This document shows positions 13,701 through 24,059 of a stretch of DNA of 64,000 nt, in pieces. Source of the stretch: Echiichthys vipera (taxonomy: Eukaryota > Chordata > Actinopteri > Perciformes > Trachinidae); contig OY829653.1 in assembly GCA_963691815.1 (NCBI GenBank), positions 2,454,444 to 2,518,443 on the forward strand. Reading direction: 5' to 3'. A model generated the notes under the pieces. It ran no database searches and was not told where the DNA came from. It saw only the letters and a program-made list of their open reading frames with translations. A program made the position numbers and the translations under genes. How positions within the stretch are numbered: the stretch's first letter is position 1; every line of letters begins with the position of its first letter.

Positions 13701-16700
13701 ACAATCAAGGATCAGGGGAGGACGTCAGACCGGTGACACAAGAGGAAGGGCAAGTGATCTGAAACGAGAGGAGAGTTACTTTTCAAAATAAAACAGGAAA
13801 CTCACAAGACAAAAACCCAAAGACATGATAGTCTCACCGCGGCGTGACAGAAACAGACATCACCAAAGTGTGTAATTATCCCCGGTCTTAGACGGCTAAG
13901 AACGAGGATTTAAGGTAAAACCAAGAACGACACACCTAGACTCAAGACGCCGTTAAGAAGCACTGGAAAGGATGAAGTGGACGCACAGGACTGGCTCATA
14001 TTAAGCTTTGTGAATACGAATCTTCATTCATTCATTCATCTTCAGCCTCTTGTCCCTGTCGGGGTCGCGGGGGGCTGGAGCCGATCCCAGCTGACATCGG
14101 GCGTGAGGCGGGGTCCACCCTGGACAGGACGCCAGTCTATCACAGGACACATAGAGACGAACAGAGACAGACAACCATTCACACCTACGGGTGATTTAGA
14201 GTCATCAATGAACCGAACACCTGCACGTCTTTGGACTGTGGGAGGAAAGACACGCAGACTCCACACAGTTTGAACCAGGGACCTTCTTGCTGTGAGGAGA
14301 CAGTGCTACCCACTACACCACTGTGTAGCCCTGAATATGAATCTTGTCTCATTTATCCAATAAATACTGGGTTTAGTTTAGCAACAACCAAATAAACATG
14401 TGTTTTATGTCCTCTGCAGTGGTTCTTATTGGAGAATCCGGCGTAGGCAAGAGCAATCTGTTGTCCCGCTTCACCAAAAACGAGTTCAACCATGACAGTC
14501 GAACAACCATCGGGGTGGAGTTCAGCACACGGACCGTGCAGCTCAGCGGCTTCACCATCAAGGCCCAGATCTGGGACACGGCCGGGCTGGAGCGGTACCG
14601 GGCCATCACCTCTGCGTGAGTGCCAAGACCCATCACAGGTTTAATAGAGCCGTCAGTAAACGTGTGTACGAATACTCACACAGACACAAACACACTAAGG
14701 CTGCATCTGAATGTCACTGTATAAATTGCCACGGTTTAAGATATACCACAAGTAATTATTAGAGCCTGAGCACCAACGATGTCGAGGCCCTGTTGGATTT
14801 GCTCCATTTCTTATTATTCTTATGTCAAATGAATTCCCATTTTTGTGGCTTTATCATATTTAAAAACTCAGCAGACTTCACAAATAATTCAGGAGTGATT
14901 CAAATTTATGTATTTCATTGGTTTAAGAAATGGGCACGGCAAACTGGCTCGCTAGCGCCCCCTAGAATACAGCCCCTCCTCCAAGATTGATGTTAATTTA
15001 TGAAAACCGATAAGCATATACACATAACTCTTCCATACGTACAAAAAAGCCTCTTGGAGCGGTATCCTACATTCGACAGGAAGTCGGCCATATTTAATTT
15101 TATGACCATTTTACAGCATTTTCTTGTGTCGTGCTTTAACGTACTCCTCGCACAGATGTAACATTTACGGATAAATGCTCATCCCTTTTCCTGTTAGAGG
15201 GTTAGATGAGAAAATCAACGACATTCTCTGGGCTGCACGCAAAATATGAAGCTATAGCCAGTTAGCTTAGCCCAGGGGAAGGTAGATCTCAGTATGCAAC
15301 TGCTAAACCGCCACACAGTCTCAGTTAGTGAAGATTATGGTGGTTCACATTGAAACTAATAAAAGTGTTTGTGCATAAAGAACCTGCCTAATGGAGCTGT
15401 CAGTAAACTAGCTGTGTGCACTGTGCACACTTTTTAAGCAGGAACGCGTTTTTGTAAATCAACTTTTCATGCTTGCTTTCTTGCTCTGTAGTTTTTGAGT
15501 AAGCCGTGTGTTGGCATCTTAAGGTGGTGCTGTAATCAGCCAAAACACCAGAACACACGCACGGACAGGTACCGGTCCTCAGTTTCCTCCCACGCTACCT
15601 GAAACACAAGCAGCCCATTCTCGCCCCCTGTCAGTTCCCAACCGGCACACTTGAGTCCCACAATTCAACTGGTTAGAGCAGAGACCTCTGTTTGAGCCCT
15701 CAGCTGGTCTCCGCTCTATCTGAGGGCGCTCCTGATTCCTTCTTTCTTTTAATTAAAGTAGCAGGATTAGCCGTGCGGAAACCCCTTTTAAAACAATAGA
15801 ACCGTGTCAAACTTATTTTGAAGACACGGAAGAATCGGAGGATACGCTGCACGCTGGATTAGCTCCTTTCTGACGGCCCAGCTTTCTGAATAATTACTTG
15901 CCGACTTATTCCAGTACGCAAATTCTCCCTCCCATGGAAACCCCCCATTTGTGCTCTAACAAGCAGCTAAAACCAATTAAAGCAGAATGAATCATATTGC
16001 CAGTGGAAGGGAGCAGAGATGTAATTGTAAAGGAAGTATTGATTGGTTCACAGCTTCAGAGCAGACAGGAAAAACTGCAGTGCCCCTCAGCTCAGCAGAG
16101 CTTTACGGTGTCCTTCGACATGTTGTTTTATTGTTTTGGTTCACTGTCACTGCTCTCATAGCGTCTTTTTCAGCTGCAGCAGCTTTAAACCTACTGCCAA
16201 GCCCCAAACGGCAGCGTCTGGTGAACTTAGTGCAGCACTTCTCAGCTAAAGAGCCAGATTTTTCCCTCAGCAGGTGGTGGAGACCCAAACAGAGCCACAC
16301 AGACACTGAATATTGGACTTAAAATCATCAATTGGCCAAAAACGAGACAAGAAATAAATGATAATAGTCCTCCGCAACTTCTATATGTGAACAAGTTTGC
16401 CCTCAACTTAAACGATAGTATGTAAATGTTGCGTTCACGCCCCAAAAATGTTTTTATTATAGACTTTATTGTGAGTGTTGGTAAAATGTTGTGCTCCATT
16501 AAATGTTTAAATGTTTTAATGTTTAACTTCATTAAAGTATTTTTCCATTATTATATCACCTTCATTTAACTCTGCAGGCACCAAGAGTGCCTTAAAGTTG
16601 CATTATGGAAACAGAAAAAGACCTAAATGTCATTTAAGGAGTAAGGGCGCCCTCCCACTGTGCCTCCGTCCCGTGCCCCGTGCTTTAGGGTCCTTGTCCC

Positions 16701-18878
16701 CCCCTCCAGGCCCGTTTGTACTCACACTACCTGGGCCTCGGAGAATGCTTCTTGCTGCCTATACGTCATCAATGCGCGTGACGTATAACGGCGTCATGGC
16801 GATGCGTGGCTTTGTTTCCAGATCTTTCCGTAGACCTCTGAGTTTTTGTGCGTCTTGTCGACTGTTTTTGAATCTTTTCATCGACCAAATCTGCAGTAAA
16901 CACTCCACCTCCGCATCACACCAACGTGAACCTTTCACCGCCATTGTTTGAAATGTCCGCGCATGGTCCCTCCTTCTTTTTTCTACGTCCCAACAGGCGC
17001 ACAGGAAATGACCTCAGAGCTGCCGTAGGCCTCGTGCTCGTACACGTGCGCACGCTCGTGCTCGTACACGTGCAAACGTGCTTTACAAAAGCCCACCTCT
17101 CCCAAACGGGCCGTGGGCGGCAACCGTACCGCGTCTAGGAGCGGTACGGTTGCACTCACACTGCTCAAATGAACTAGACTTTAGCCGTGAAACGTGCTCG
17201 GGTACGGATGGACAGTGTGAGTGCGCCCTAACTGTAAACCACTCTCCTCTGAACAGGTACTACAGAGGTGCTGTTGGAGCCCTGCTGGTCTATGACATCA
17301 CCAAACACCTCACCTACGAGAGCGTGGCGCGCTGGCTGAAGGAGCTGTACGACCACGCTGACCCTCACATTGTAGTCATGCTGGTGGGCAACAAAACTGA
17401 CCTGGAGTCAGAGAGATCCGTGCCCACCGAGGAGGCTAAAGCTTACGCAGGTACAAAATCAAAGGTGCTGCTTTTAGTCTGCTCACCAAACTGTGCGACC
17501 TTGGGGATGTGTCTGGAGTCCGTTTTGATCCTTTATAGTGAAAGAAATGTCATTAAATTCCTATTTGTTGTTACGTGATGTTGTTAAAGGGCCCGTATGA
17601 GGCCTATAGGAGACGATCCACAGTGAAACTCTGTGATTTGGGGAATGCAGTGAAACGTGAAGTTAATAAACGACATGTACAAAATATCTAACATAGCTTA
17701 TTTGTGTGTGTGTGATCTAGAAAAGAATGGTCTTTTGTTTCTGGAGACGTCGGCGTTGGAGTCAACGAACGTCGAGGCGGCATTCAGCAATGTCCTAGCA
17801 GGTAATTCAAGTTCCTGTTCCAGTTCTGTTATAGGTTAACACAGGGTCGACAGTACAATTAAATAAGAACGGGTCAAATATGACAAATATAATATAAGAT
17901 AAAATGACGCTGGTATGGTAAAACGACAATAAGAAGATAAGCAATACAACAATATCACATTATTATCTTATTATTGTGAGGATATTAATAATGTATGGGT
18001 GCAGGTCGACAGCAGCCAAGCAGAAAAAGACAAAATAAATACAATAAAACAACAATAAGGTACAAAAATAAGCAGAAGTAAAGATGATTGTATGACAGAA
18101 AGTTCACTTAAAGACACGTGGAACCTGCTGAGAAGTAAAATTAGTACCGTATTTTTCGGATTAAAAGTCTCACCGGCTGAAAATGCAGAATAAAGAAGTA
18201 AAAAACAGATATAAGTGGCACTAGAGTAAAAGTCTAACACCAGGAAACGACATCTCATCTTGAAAGGCAATTTAAACTTAAACTAGAACAGAGAACAACA
18301 GGCTGAGTAAGTGTTTACGTTATATGACGCATGAACAACGAGCTGAGAACGTGCCGGGTGTGATAACGTAACATGTTACGGAGTGCTATTCTTCTTCTTC
18401 CATTCTTACCTTTCAAAATAAAAGCCCTAGACACGTTTTTGGTGTCGTGTATCCGTCACGCCCCCGGGTTGTAAAGGCCTTTAACGAGACCTACGTGGCA
18501 AACAAAACACCTGAGTGACGCCGTCCTCAACTCAAGTCTTTGGTCCTGGAGTTTTTCGGGCCTTTGGTCGAGTTCCTACCCTGGAAAGGCACGAGGAGCT
18601 TGTGTGTGAGCTTCCTCCTGCTTCTTTTCAGACCCACAAAGGGTTTTAACGACTCGTGCTTCAAGTGTAATATAGTTTTCACATGTTTGAAATAGAGCAT
18701 TCATTCATTCATTCATACCAGCATGATGTAAATGTACATTTCTACATTTTGTGCCACAGAGATTCACAGGAAGGTGAGCAGTAAGGAGGTGGTCCGGGGC
18801 TCTATCAGCGCCGTGTCCCTGAATAGCCCCAGCACAGAAAACACAGAGGAGGGGAGGCCCTGCTGCAGGAACATCTGA
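6833..18878 (+). CDS. rab25: rab25: Ras-related GTPase Rab25, 5 exons
   Basis: Coding exons are 6833-6869, 14420-14615, 17257-17450, 17721-17801 and 18760-18878, all GT..AG. They join into 208 aa (human Rab25 has 213). Visible motifs: P-loop GESGVGKS (17-24), switch II WDTAGLE with Leu at 69, guanine-binding NKTD (123-126), ETSAL (151-155), and a C-terminal CCRNI double-cysteine prenylation site. The Leu replacing the usual catalytic Gln in switch II is the Rab25 hallmark and separates it from Rab11A/B. In the family Rab25 is an epithelial Rab11-subgroup GTPase of the apical recycling endosome, acting through FIP effectors. The short first exon (MGSDEAYNYVFK) was chosen because it restores the family N terminus in phase. 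Intron 1 (7.5 kb) is full of SINE, LINE and MITE copies. A Harbinger-like element ends 28 bp before exon 3. Confidence 0.95.
7686..7722. repeat. (CA)n microsatellite, rab25 intron 1
   Basis: About 37 nt of pure CA. From 6900 to 8170 I otherwise see only unique intronic sequence. Confidence 0.9.
8177..8472 (+). mobile_element. Harbinger-like element copy B, 3'-truncated
   Basis: It starts with the intact terminal repeat GGGCGCACTCACACTGTCC after TTA. It runs through the CCTAGGAGCGG and CACGTTTGCACGTGTACGAG blocks into the first codons of the shared frame (GGTTCACGTTGGTGTGATG). It then breaks into LINE sequence. Copy A has the same LINE neighbour, but on the opposite side. Confidence 0.75.
8473..8910 (-). 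mobile_element. LINE fragment, reverse transcriptase C-terminal region, antisense
   Basis: The minus strand encodes a decayed but recognisable non-LTR retrotransposon segment: EFGRRIGAAGAVLQSLYGTV, then LWIYRSVLVPTLTCGHESWV, then TRSRSKRLKCV. This is the typical fish L2/Rex-type region after the RT core. Frame breaks and missing flanks make it inactive. Confidence 0.8.
9074..9220 (+). mobile_element. LINE 3' tail fragment
   Basis: It reads CTGGCCTGGGAACGCCTCAG, then GGGAAGTTTGGGGTCCCCTG, then GAGACCCGACCCCAGATAAG, ending in GATGAGATGAG. This is the same tail as the antisense copy at 2622-2819. Confidence 0.75.
9296..9432. mobile_element. Dispersed fish repeat fragment
   Basis: The stretch from GGTTTCCCTCTGTTTCCAG to CCCCAAAGTATTAGAACTGTT resembles a short repeat seen widely in teleost introns. 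No terminal structure is visible, so the class is unassigned. Confidence 0.4.
9889..10215 (-). mobile_element. tRNA-derived SINE, family 1, antisense
   Basis: The tail, with an ATTCATTCATTCATCTTCAG repeat, is on the left and the head on the right. Core phrases are GATCCCAGCTGACATCGGGC, CAGGACGCCAGTCTATCACA and GTCTTTGGACTGTGGGAGGA. On the minus strand the head includes a B-box-like GGTTTGAATCCC. Other copies are at 14024, 34921 (partial), 35070, 40315 (partial), 40553 (partial), 40711 and 58408. Confidence 0.85.
10225..10268. repeat. TA-rich microsatellite
   Basis: Imperfect TATA/GATA tract next to the SINE. Confidence 0.7.
10735..11038 (+). mobile_element. tRNA-derived SINE, family 2
   Basis: The head has the B-box-like GGTTTGATCCCCA. 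The body contains GAAGTGTCCTTGGGCAAGAC and ACTGAACCCTGAATTGCTCC, then AGCGCCTTGAGTAGTC. The 3' end is GGTGCTATATAAGTACATTG then AAGTCCATTTACCATTTT. This matches a SINE widespread in teleosts. Confidence 0.8.
11150..11420. other. Probable dispersed repeat remnant
   Basis: Phrases such as GTCCACTAGGGGCAGG followed by text on accumulated unit ends resemble old fish intronic repeats, but no boundaries can be set. 11420-13090 is ordinary intronic sequence. A 124-codon frame at 11427-11801 has no recognisable domain and is not called. Confidence 0.3.
13096..13850. mobile_element. Non-autonomous DNA-transposon-like element with internal minisatellite
   Basis: The element is bounded by CTGTCA at the left and TGACAG at the right (short inverted ends). 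The interior, with phrases such as GAGGACTCAGACGCGGAGG, AATAAAACAGGAAACTCACA and CACCGCGGCGTGACAG, is typical of a widespread fish repeat. It contains a 33-bp array at about 13425-13690. No transposase frame is present. Confidence 0.6.
13425..13690. repeat. 33-bp minisatellite, about 8 copies
   Basis: The unit contains GGACTATATACACATGAAGG followed by GAGGGGAAGACAC. Because 33 is divisible by three, frames read as protein repeats on both strands. These are artefacts of an expansion inside the surrounding element. Confidence 0.95.
14024..14333 (-). mobile_element. tRNA-derived SINE, family 1, antisense, just before rab25 exon 2
   Basis: Same tail and core as 9889-10215. The segment between GTGGGAGGAAA and CACGCAGACTCCACACAG is shortened. 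It ends about 85 bp before the rab25 exon 2 acceptor. Confidence 0.85.
14755..15200. mobile_element. Dispersed fish repeat, class unassigned
   Basis: The region contains AAGAAATGGGCACGGCAAAC, GGCTCGCTAGCGCCCCCTAG, AAAAAAGCCTCTTGGAGCGG and CAGGAAGTCGGCCATATTT, phrases I associate with a common teleost interspersed repeat. Boundaries are approximate. 15200-16640 shows only weak repeat remnants near 15200-15300. Confidence 0.45.
16645..17228 (-). mobile_element. Harbinger-like element copy C, complete, next to rab25 exon 3
   Basis: 584 bp. The left end is GGGCGCCCTCCCACTGTG and the right end is CACAGT-type sequence closing with GTGTGAGTGCGCCC, flanked on both sides by TAA, a 3-bp target duplication of PIF/Harbinger type (TWA). 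The shared Myb/SANT-like frame lies on the minus strand (16759-16944, starting MAVKGSRWCDAEVECLLQIW). The right border is 28 bp from the exon 3 start. Confidence 0.85.
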
Positions 18879-19323
18879 CCCCCGGGTCCTCCAGGGGAGC
18901 CCAGGAGGCCTCAGGGTGGATGAGGGGCGACCTTCACCCACGATCACGCGCTGGAGCTTATCGAGACGCGACGACCGTGGGTGCAAACACACGTGGTCCT
19001 GGCTTAAGTGACACCATTTTGTAAAAACGACTGATTTACAGGTTGTACAAAGCTGCACGATGGCACGATGTTTTCAAAGGGTGATTATGTGAATGAACGT
19101 AGCCGGACACCAACAGAGTCCCTGCTGACTATTGAACATAGGTCAAAAAGTAAAACACTTAACCGTCTTACCCATGAGATGGTATATTTATAATCCGTGC
19201 ACAGAGTCGGAGCACCGTAGACGCACCAACATGTCGTTTGGTGCGCCGTGAGTGTCGCTGTCACAGCCGTGCGTGTGCTTCTGCTGATGATTCAGGATCA
19301 GACTGATTACACTTCTGCTGAGA

Positions 19324-19329
19324 AATAAA
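19324..19329 (+). terminator. rab25: Candidate rab25 poly(A) signal AATAAA
   Basis: First AATAAA after the rab25 stop (GAGAAATAAATG), about 450 nt downstream. A second, AATAAAATTATG, follows near 19407. Assigning the true 3' end needs transcripts. Confidence 0.4.
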
Positions 19330-19525
19330 TGATTTACGCAGACAGCTGGCCCGATGTGTGTTATTTGTGTTTTATAGGGACACAGTTTGAAAAGCAAAGG
19401 TATAAATAATAAAATTATGAAAATGAATGATGGCTGTATTGCATTTAGCTTCAGCTTTAAGGGTCCTGGTGCTGAGCATGTTGGCTCACTGTCACACCGT
19501 CATGAGTTACTGGTAAAATAAATAA

Positions 19526-19577
19526 TTATATATATATATATATATAATTATTTATATATATATATATATATATATGC
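19526..19577. repeat. AT microsatellite
   Basis: Two adjoining TA tracts separated by ATTATTTA. Confidence 0.8.
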
Positions 19578-19683
19578 ACTAAATATAATAATGTACATGA
19601 CGAGAAATAAAGCACAGAATCTATTTGTGTTACCTTCCAAGAAAAAGCACGATAGCCAAAATAACACAAGATGCACAAAGTAG

Positions 19684-19697
19684 TACACACACACACA

Positions 19698-19747
<50 letters not shown>
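19684..19747. repeat. (CA)n microsatellite
   Basis: About 64 nt of CA with one GA interruption. Confidence 0.9.
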
Positions 19748-19749
<2 letters not shown>

Positions 19750-19782
19750 ACCTAAATACATGCAATTAATGGAGAGATGTTA

Positions 19783-19856
19783 GAGCGAGGGAGCTGCCAG
19801 TGACCGGAACCCCGAGCAGTTGGGGGTCACCTATGGACTGAGCTACTGCCGCTCCC
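19783..19856 (-). mobile_element. Internally deleted copy of the 1429-1650 SINE
   Basis: It reads GCCAGTGACCGGAACCCCGA, then GCAGTTGGGGGTCACC, then GACTGAGCTACTGCCGC. These are the two ends of the lamtor2-intron SINE joined directly with the middle missing. 19860-20520 holds nothing I recognise. Confidence 0.65.
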
Positions 19857-20525
19857 AAGCAACCACAAAAATTTACTGAGTAAAAGTAAAAGTTGCCAGA
19901 AAAGGACAAATTACCTGAAAATTATACTTAAGTACAGTAACGACGTATTTTTACTGACAATAGCTTCATGGACAGGTGGCTCCGACTCCACCTGTGGGGC
20001 TCCAGGAGTTGCACCTGCCATAGCACAGGCCGGTCATCCACCCAAGGGGCTCCGTCCCCCCGCCGCCTCCTGTCTGAAGCCTGCTCAAACACGTGGGCCT
20101 TTGGCTGATACGCTCCAGCCACGTCACAATGAGCTGTTGGCAGACTTTTGTTTAAACCTCGAGCCTGCTTGGTAGAAGTTCAGGTAGAAGCTAGAACGTA
20201 GTTTATCCAAGTCTCAAGCTACCGCGGCTCAACCGTGCTAAACTAGATATTATATATCATAGCAGTGTAGTTTCCAAACACTTTCACACGTGTCTGCAGC
20301 GGGATTTGAAGGAATTAAGCCACTTTCACTCAACATTTCTCATGCATACATGCCTGAAATGTGTCACATAACAGGCTTAGTGCTGGAGTCGAACAGAGCC
20401 GTCGTTCATGTTATTAGTCCGTGCTTTTGCTCCTGAGACGAGTCTACAGGCCTACAGGAGTTATTACCAGAGAAGAAAGACTTTCCACCTGATTAAACCC
20501 GAGTGTAACGCTATTTTCCAATCAC

Positions 20526-20529
<4 letters not shown>

Positions 20530-20579
<50 letters not shown>
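20530..20579. repeat. (CA)n microsatellite
   Basis: About 50 nt of pure CA. 20580-21220 is otherwise unassigned intergenic sequence. Confidence 0.9.
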
Positions 20580-20585
<6 letters not shown>

Positions 20586-21221
20586 ACTGCTAAACTAAGC
20601 TCAACTGTGTGGGTATTGAACCAAAACTGGCCACGGTCTGTTTCTGATCCAGGCCTTCCTCAGACTGTTTCACATCAGATGCTCGGCTGCGTCAGACGTC
20701 CGTGACCTCACAGGAACTCCAGAACGAGGCCGAAAAAAAATCCTGGAAGCTTCGACGCGAAGACGCAAACGATGTAGAGACAAAATGAATGTTTTTAGAC
20801 GCACCGGCGCATCTCCGTTCGACAGCAGAGGTCACGAGTATGTGACCTTTTCCTGCATGTTTGTTTTTCTCCTGACTGTGCTGCGATCATTAACCGGCCC
20901 AATTAAAGCCATGCAGTGAACGAGTGCACAGGCCTCTTCAAAGGGGATATGGCAAAAATGTTTTTCCTTCCTGCTGCAAATTGAATAAGAGTAAAACTAA
21001 ACCAGCTGTCAGGTTTATTAGGAGCGTCTCAAATTGCCTGATAAGACAGAGAAATGAGAGTTGAACCAGTAGAGACCTTTTATGAAACAGGAGATATCAT
21101 CCGCTCTGTGTTATCCACGTCTGATATGATAATAAAACATAAAAAACATCCTCTCTGAGCACAAGAGCAAACTGTTACAGGGACTTTCGTAGTTGGCCAA
21201 GTGTTAAATTGTAGGAAATAC

Positions 21222-22430
21222 CTAAATTCAATTCAATTCAGTTTTATTTACAGTGCCAAATCATAACCAAAGTTATCTCAGGACACTTTACAGAGTAGGT
21301 AAAGACCACACTCTATGACTTATTTATGATTTACAGAGACCCAACAATTCCCCCGTAGAGTACGGTGGAGACGAAAACCTTCACTATAACAGACAGGAGC
21401 GTCAGACAGACCCAGCTCTGTGGAGGACGCACATCTGTCTGCACCGGAGAGAGGAAGAGAAGGAGAGAGAGAGAGAGACAAAGACGGACAGATGGACGGA
21501 GAGAGACAAAGACAGACACAAAGACAGAGACAGACACACTTCCAGTAACTATAATAATATCTATAGTAATGTGAATATGACTTATTAATACAGCAGAATA
21601 GTAGAAACAAGCACAGCTACGGAGATTATAACAGCAGCAGGAAGCGTCATGCAGGAACAGGGCAGCAGGCACCATCACCATCAGCAGAGACCTGCACACA
21701 GGACCACGGCAGCAGGCACCACCACCATCAGCAGAGACCTGCACACAGGACCACGGCAGCAGGCACCACCACCATCAGCAGAGACCTGCACACAGGACCA
21801 GGGCAGCAGGCACCACCGTCATCAGCAGAGACCTGCACACAGGACCAGGGCAGCAGGCACCACCACCATCAGCAGAGACCTGCACACAGGACCAGGGCAG
21901 CAGGCACCACCGTCATCAGCAGAGACCTGCACACAGGACCAGGGCAGCAGGCACCACCACCATCAGCAGAGACCTGCACACAGGACCAGGGCAGCAGGCA
22001 CCACCACCATCAGCAGAGACCTACACACAGGACCAGGGCAGCAGGCACCACCACCATCAGCAGAGACCTGCGAGACTGCAAAGCACAAACAACTCCGGGG
22101 AAGAAGTTGAATTAGTAACATGCACTGATGAGACATGAATGATACAGACAGAGAGGAGAGAAGCTCAGAGGATCAGGAACAGGATCATCCCCCGGCTGAC
22201 TCGGCCTATAGCAGCAGAATAAAGCAGAACACAATCATCTTAAAAATAACAACATTGCTTAGGGCTCGTAAGCCCGAGCTGTAAGCTTTATCAAAAAGGA
22301 AAGCTTTAAGTTTACTCTTAAATATGGGGACAGTGTCTGTATTCCGAATAAGGGAAAAGTGTCAAAATGCCCAATCTACGGAGAAATGCACCAAAAACTG
22401 CCTTTCAATGAGCCATCAGGACTTCTGTCC
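21222..22430 (+). mobile_element. Dispersed element with internal 47-bp array
   Basis: It starts TTCAATTCAATTCAGTTTTA and runs through ATCTCAGGACACTTTACAGA and CCCAGCTCTGTGGAGGACGC. A 47-bp tandem array follows, then GAGCTGTAAGCTTTATCAAA and AGCTTTAAGTTTACTCTTAA. A sister copy at 34114-34620 has only one array unit, and fragments lie at 5040 and 5590. It is a well-known kind of fish repeat, but I cannot give its class and no protein is encoded. Confidence 0.7.
21650..22071. repeat. 47-bp minisatellite, about 9 copies
   Basis: The unit contains GGCAGCAGGCACCACCACCA followed by TCAGCAGAGACCTGCACACA and GGACCA. The period is not divisible by three, so the reading frame cycles through three different peptides. 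Variants include GTCATC for CCACCATC. Confidence 0.92.
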
Positions 22431-22642
22431 AACAAGCCGGGCAGAGGGACCTGACTGGAAGATAGACGATGAAAACCGGACCCACTGTAAATAACTGGAT
22501 AGATTTGACAATGGAGATTTAAACAATGGAACAGATTCTGTTCAAGCTTAAAAATGGACGTCTTTATTCCACACTTGTAAAGAATGGAGCAGTGTGTCGA
22601 ACCTCTGAGCCCCAAATCTGTCAAAACATCCATTTTTTTCTT

Positions 22643-22832
22643 TAAAGATTATTGTTTGGCAGCTTTTAAACCCTTTTATTAGAGAGGACGGACGGGAAAT
22701 GGGGTGAGAGAGAGAAGGGGGGGACATGCAGCAAAGAGCCGCAGATTGGAGTCTAACACACGGGCGCTGCCTCGAGGACATTCAGCATCTTTACAGGGAG
22801 CAGCTCGAACCACTGCGCCACCGGCCGCCCCA
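22643..22832 (-). mobile_element. tRNA-derived SINE-like element, antisense
   Basis: The right end, read on the minus strand as GGGGCGGCCGGTGGCGCAGT then GGTTCGAGCTG, looks like a tRNA-derived head. The body includes the reverse of AGAGCCGCAGATTGGAGTC, and the tail has a GAGAGAGAGAAGG-type run. Confidence 0.6.
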
Positions 22833-22835
22833 TCC

Positions 22836-23475
22836 ATACATTTATTTATGCATTAATTGCAGTATTTATTTATTTATTTATTTATTTCTGTATGTGTTTA
22901 TTTAATCTCGTATTTATTTATTTATATATTTATTTATGCGTTTATTTCAGTATTATTTATTTAATTCTGTATTTATTCATTTAATCCTGTATTTATTTAT
23001 CTGTACAATAATTAATGAATGTATGTATACATTCATTAATTATTGTATTTATTTATTTATACATTTATTTATGCATTAATTACAGTATTTATTTATTCAT
23101 TCATGTATTTATTTATGTATGTATTTATTTAATCTCGTATTTATTTATTTATTTATACATTTATTTATGCATTTATTTCAGCATTCATTTATTTATTTAT
23201 TTATTTCAGCATTTATTTATTTAATTCTGTATTTATTCATTTAATCCTGTATTTATTTATACAATAATTAATGTATTAATTAATGTATTAATTTATGTAC
23301 ATATTGTATTGTATTAATTTATGTACATATTGTATTTATGCATTAATTACAGTATTTATTAATTTATTCATGTATTTAATTCTGTATTTATTTATTTATT
23401 CATGTATTTATTTAGTCTCGTATTTATTTATTTATACATTAATTAATCAATTATTTTATTTTTGTATTTATTAAG
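22836..23475. repeat. TTTA-rich degenerate tandem region
   Basis: About 640 bp dominated by TATTTATTTATT interspersed with TTAATTCTGTA, ATGCATTAATT and TTTAATCTCGTA motifs that recur at irregular spacing. It is a decayed tetranucleotide array with higher-order repeats. Confidence 0.85.
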
Positions 23476-23501
23476 ACTCAGAGTGTGTCATGTTTAGTAT
23501 G

Positions 23502-23973
23502 TCTGCTGCTGCTCCTGCTGTTGCTGCTGCTGCCGGTGCCGCTGCCGCTGCCGGTGCCGCTGCCGCTGCCGCTGACGCTGCCGCTGCCGCTGCCGCTGAC
23601 GCTGCCGCTGCCGCTGCCGCTGCCGCTGCCGCTGCCGCTGCTGTTGTTGTTACTGCTCCTGCTCCTGCTGCTGCTGCTGCTGCTCCTGCCGCTGTTGCCG
23701 CTGCTGCTCCTGCCGCTGCTGCCGCTGCCGCTGCTGCCGCTGCCGCTGCTGCCGCTGCCGCTGCCGCTGCTGTTGTTGTTACTGCTCCTGCTCCTGCCGC
23801 TCCTGCCACTGCCGCTGCTGTTGTTGTTACTGCTCCTGCTCCTGCCGCTGCTGCCGCTGCCGCTGCCGTTGTTGTTACTGCTCCTGCTCCTGCTGCCGCT
23901 GCTGCCGCTGCTGCCGCCGCTGCCGCCGCCGCTGCCGCCGCCGCTGCCGCCGCCGCTGCCGCTCCTGCTGCTC
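23502..23973. repeat. GCC/GCT trinucleotide array, about 470 bp, upstream of the rab11a-like gene
   Basis: Almost entirely CTG, CCG and CTC triplets, with sub-blocks such as TGCTGTTGTTGTTACTGCTC repeated several times. It is open in several frames as poly-Ala, poly-Leu or poly-Ser/Gly, but none is a credible gene. It ends roughly 90 bp before the CCAAT box of the downstream gene and about 500 bp before its ATG. Confidence 0.93.
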
Positions 23974-24059
23974 ATTAACCTGAGGCTTGATATTACCTGT
24001 TGAGGCTTGGGGCCGCATACGTCATCCAAACGGCAGCAAATCGTGAGCGACAGCGGAGC

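Noticed and set aside
13271..13791. Repeat proteins of 105-145 codons on both strands
   Set aside because: Created by a 33-bp minisatellite whose period is a multiple of three; no gene context.
23471..24029. Poly-Ala, poly-Leu and Ser/Gly proteins in four frames
   Set aside because: All derive from the GCC/GCT array; none has a non-repeat domain.
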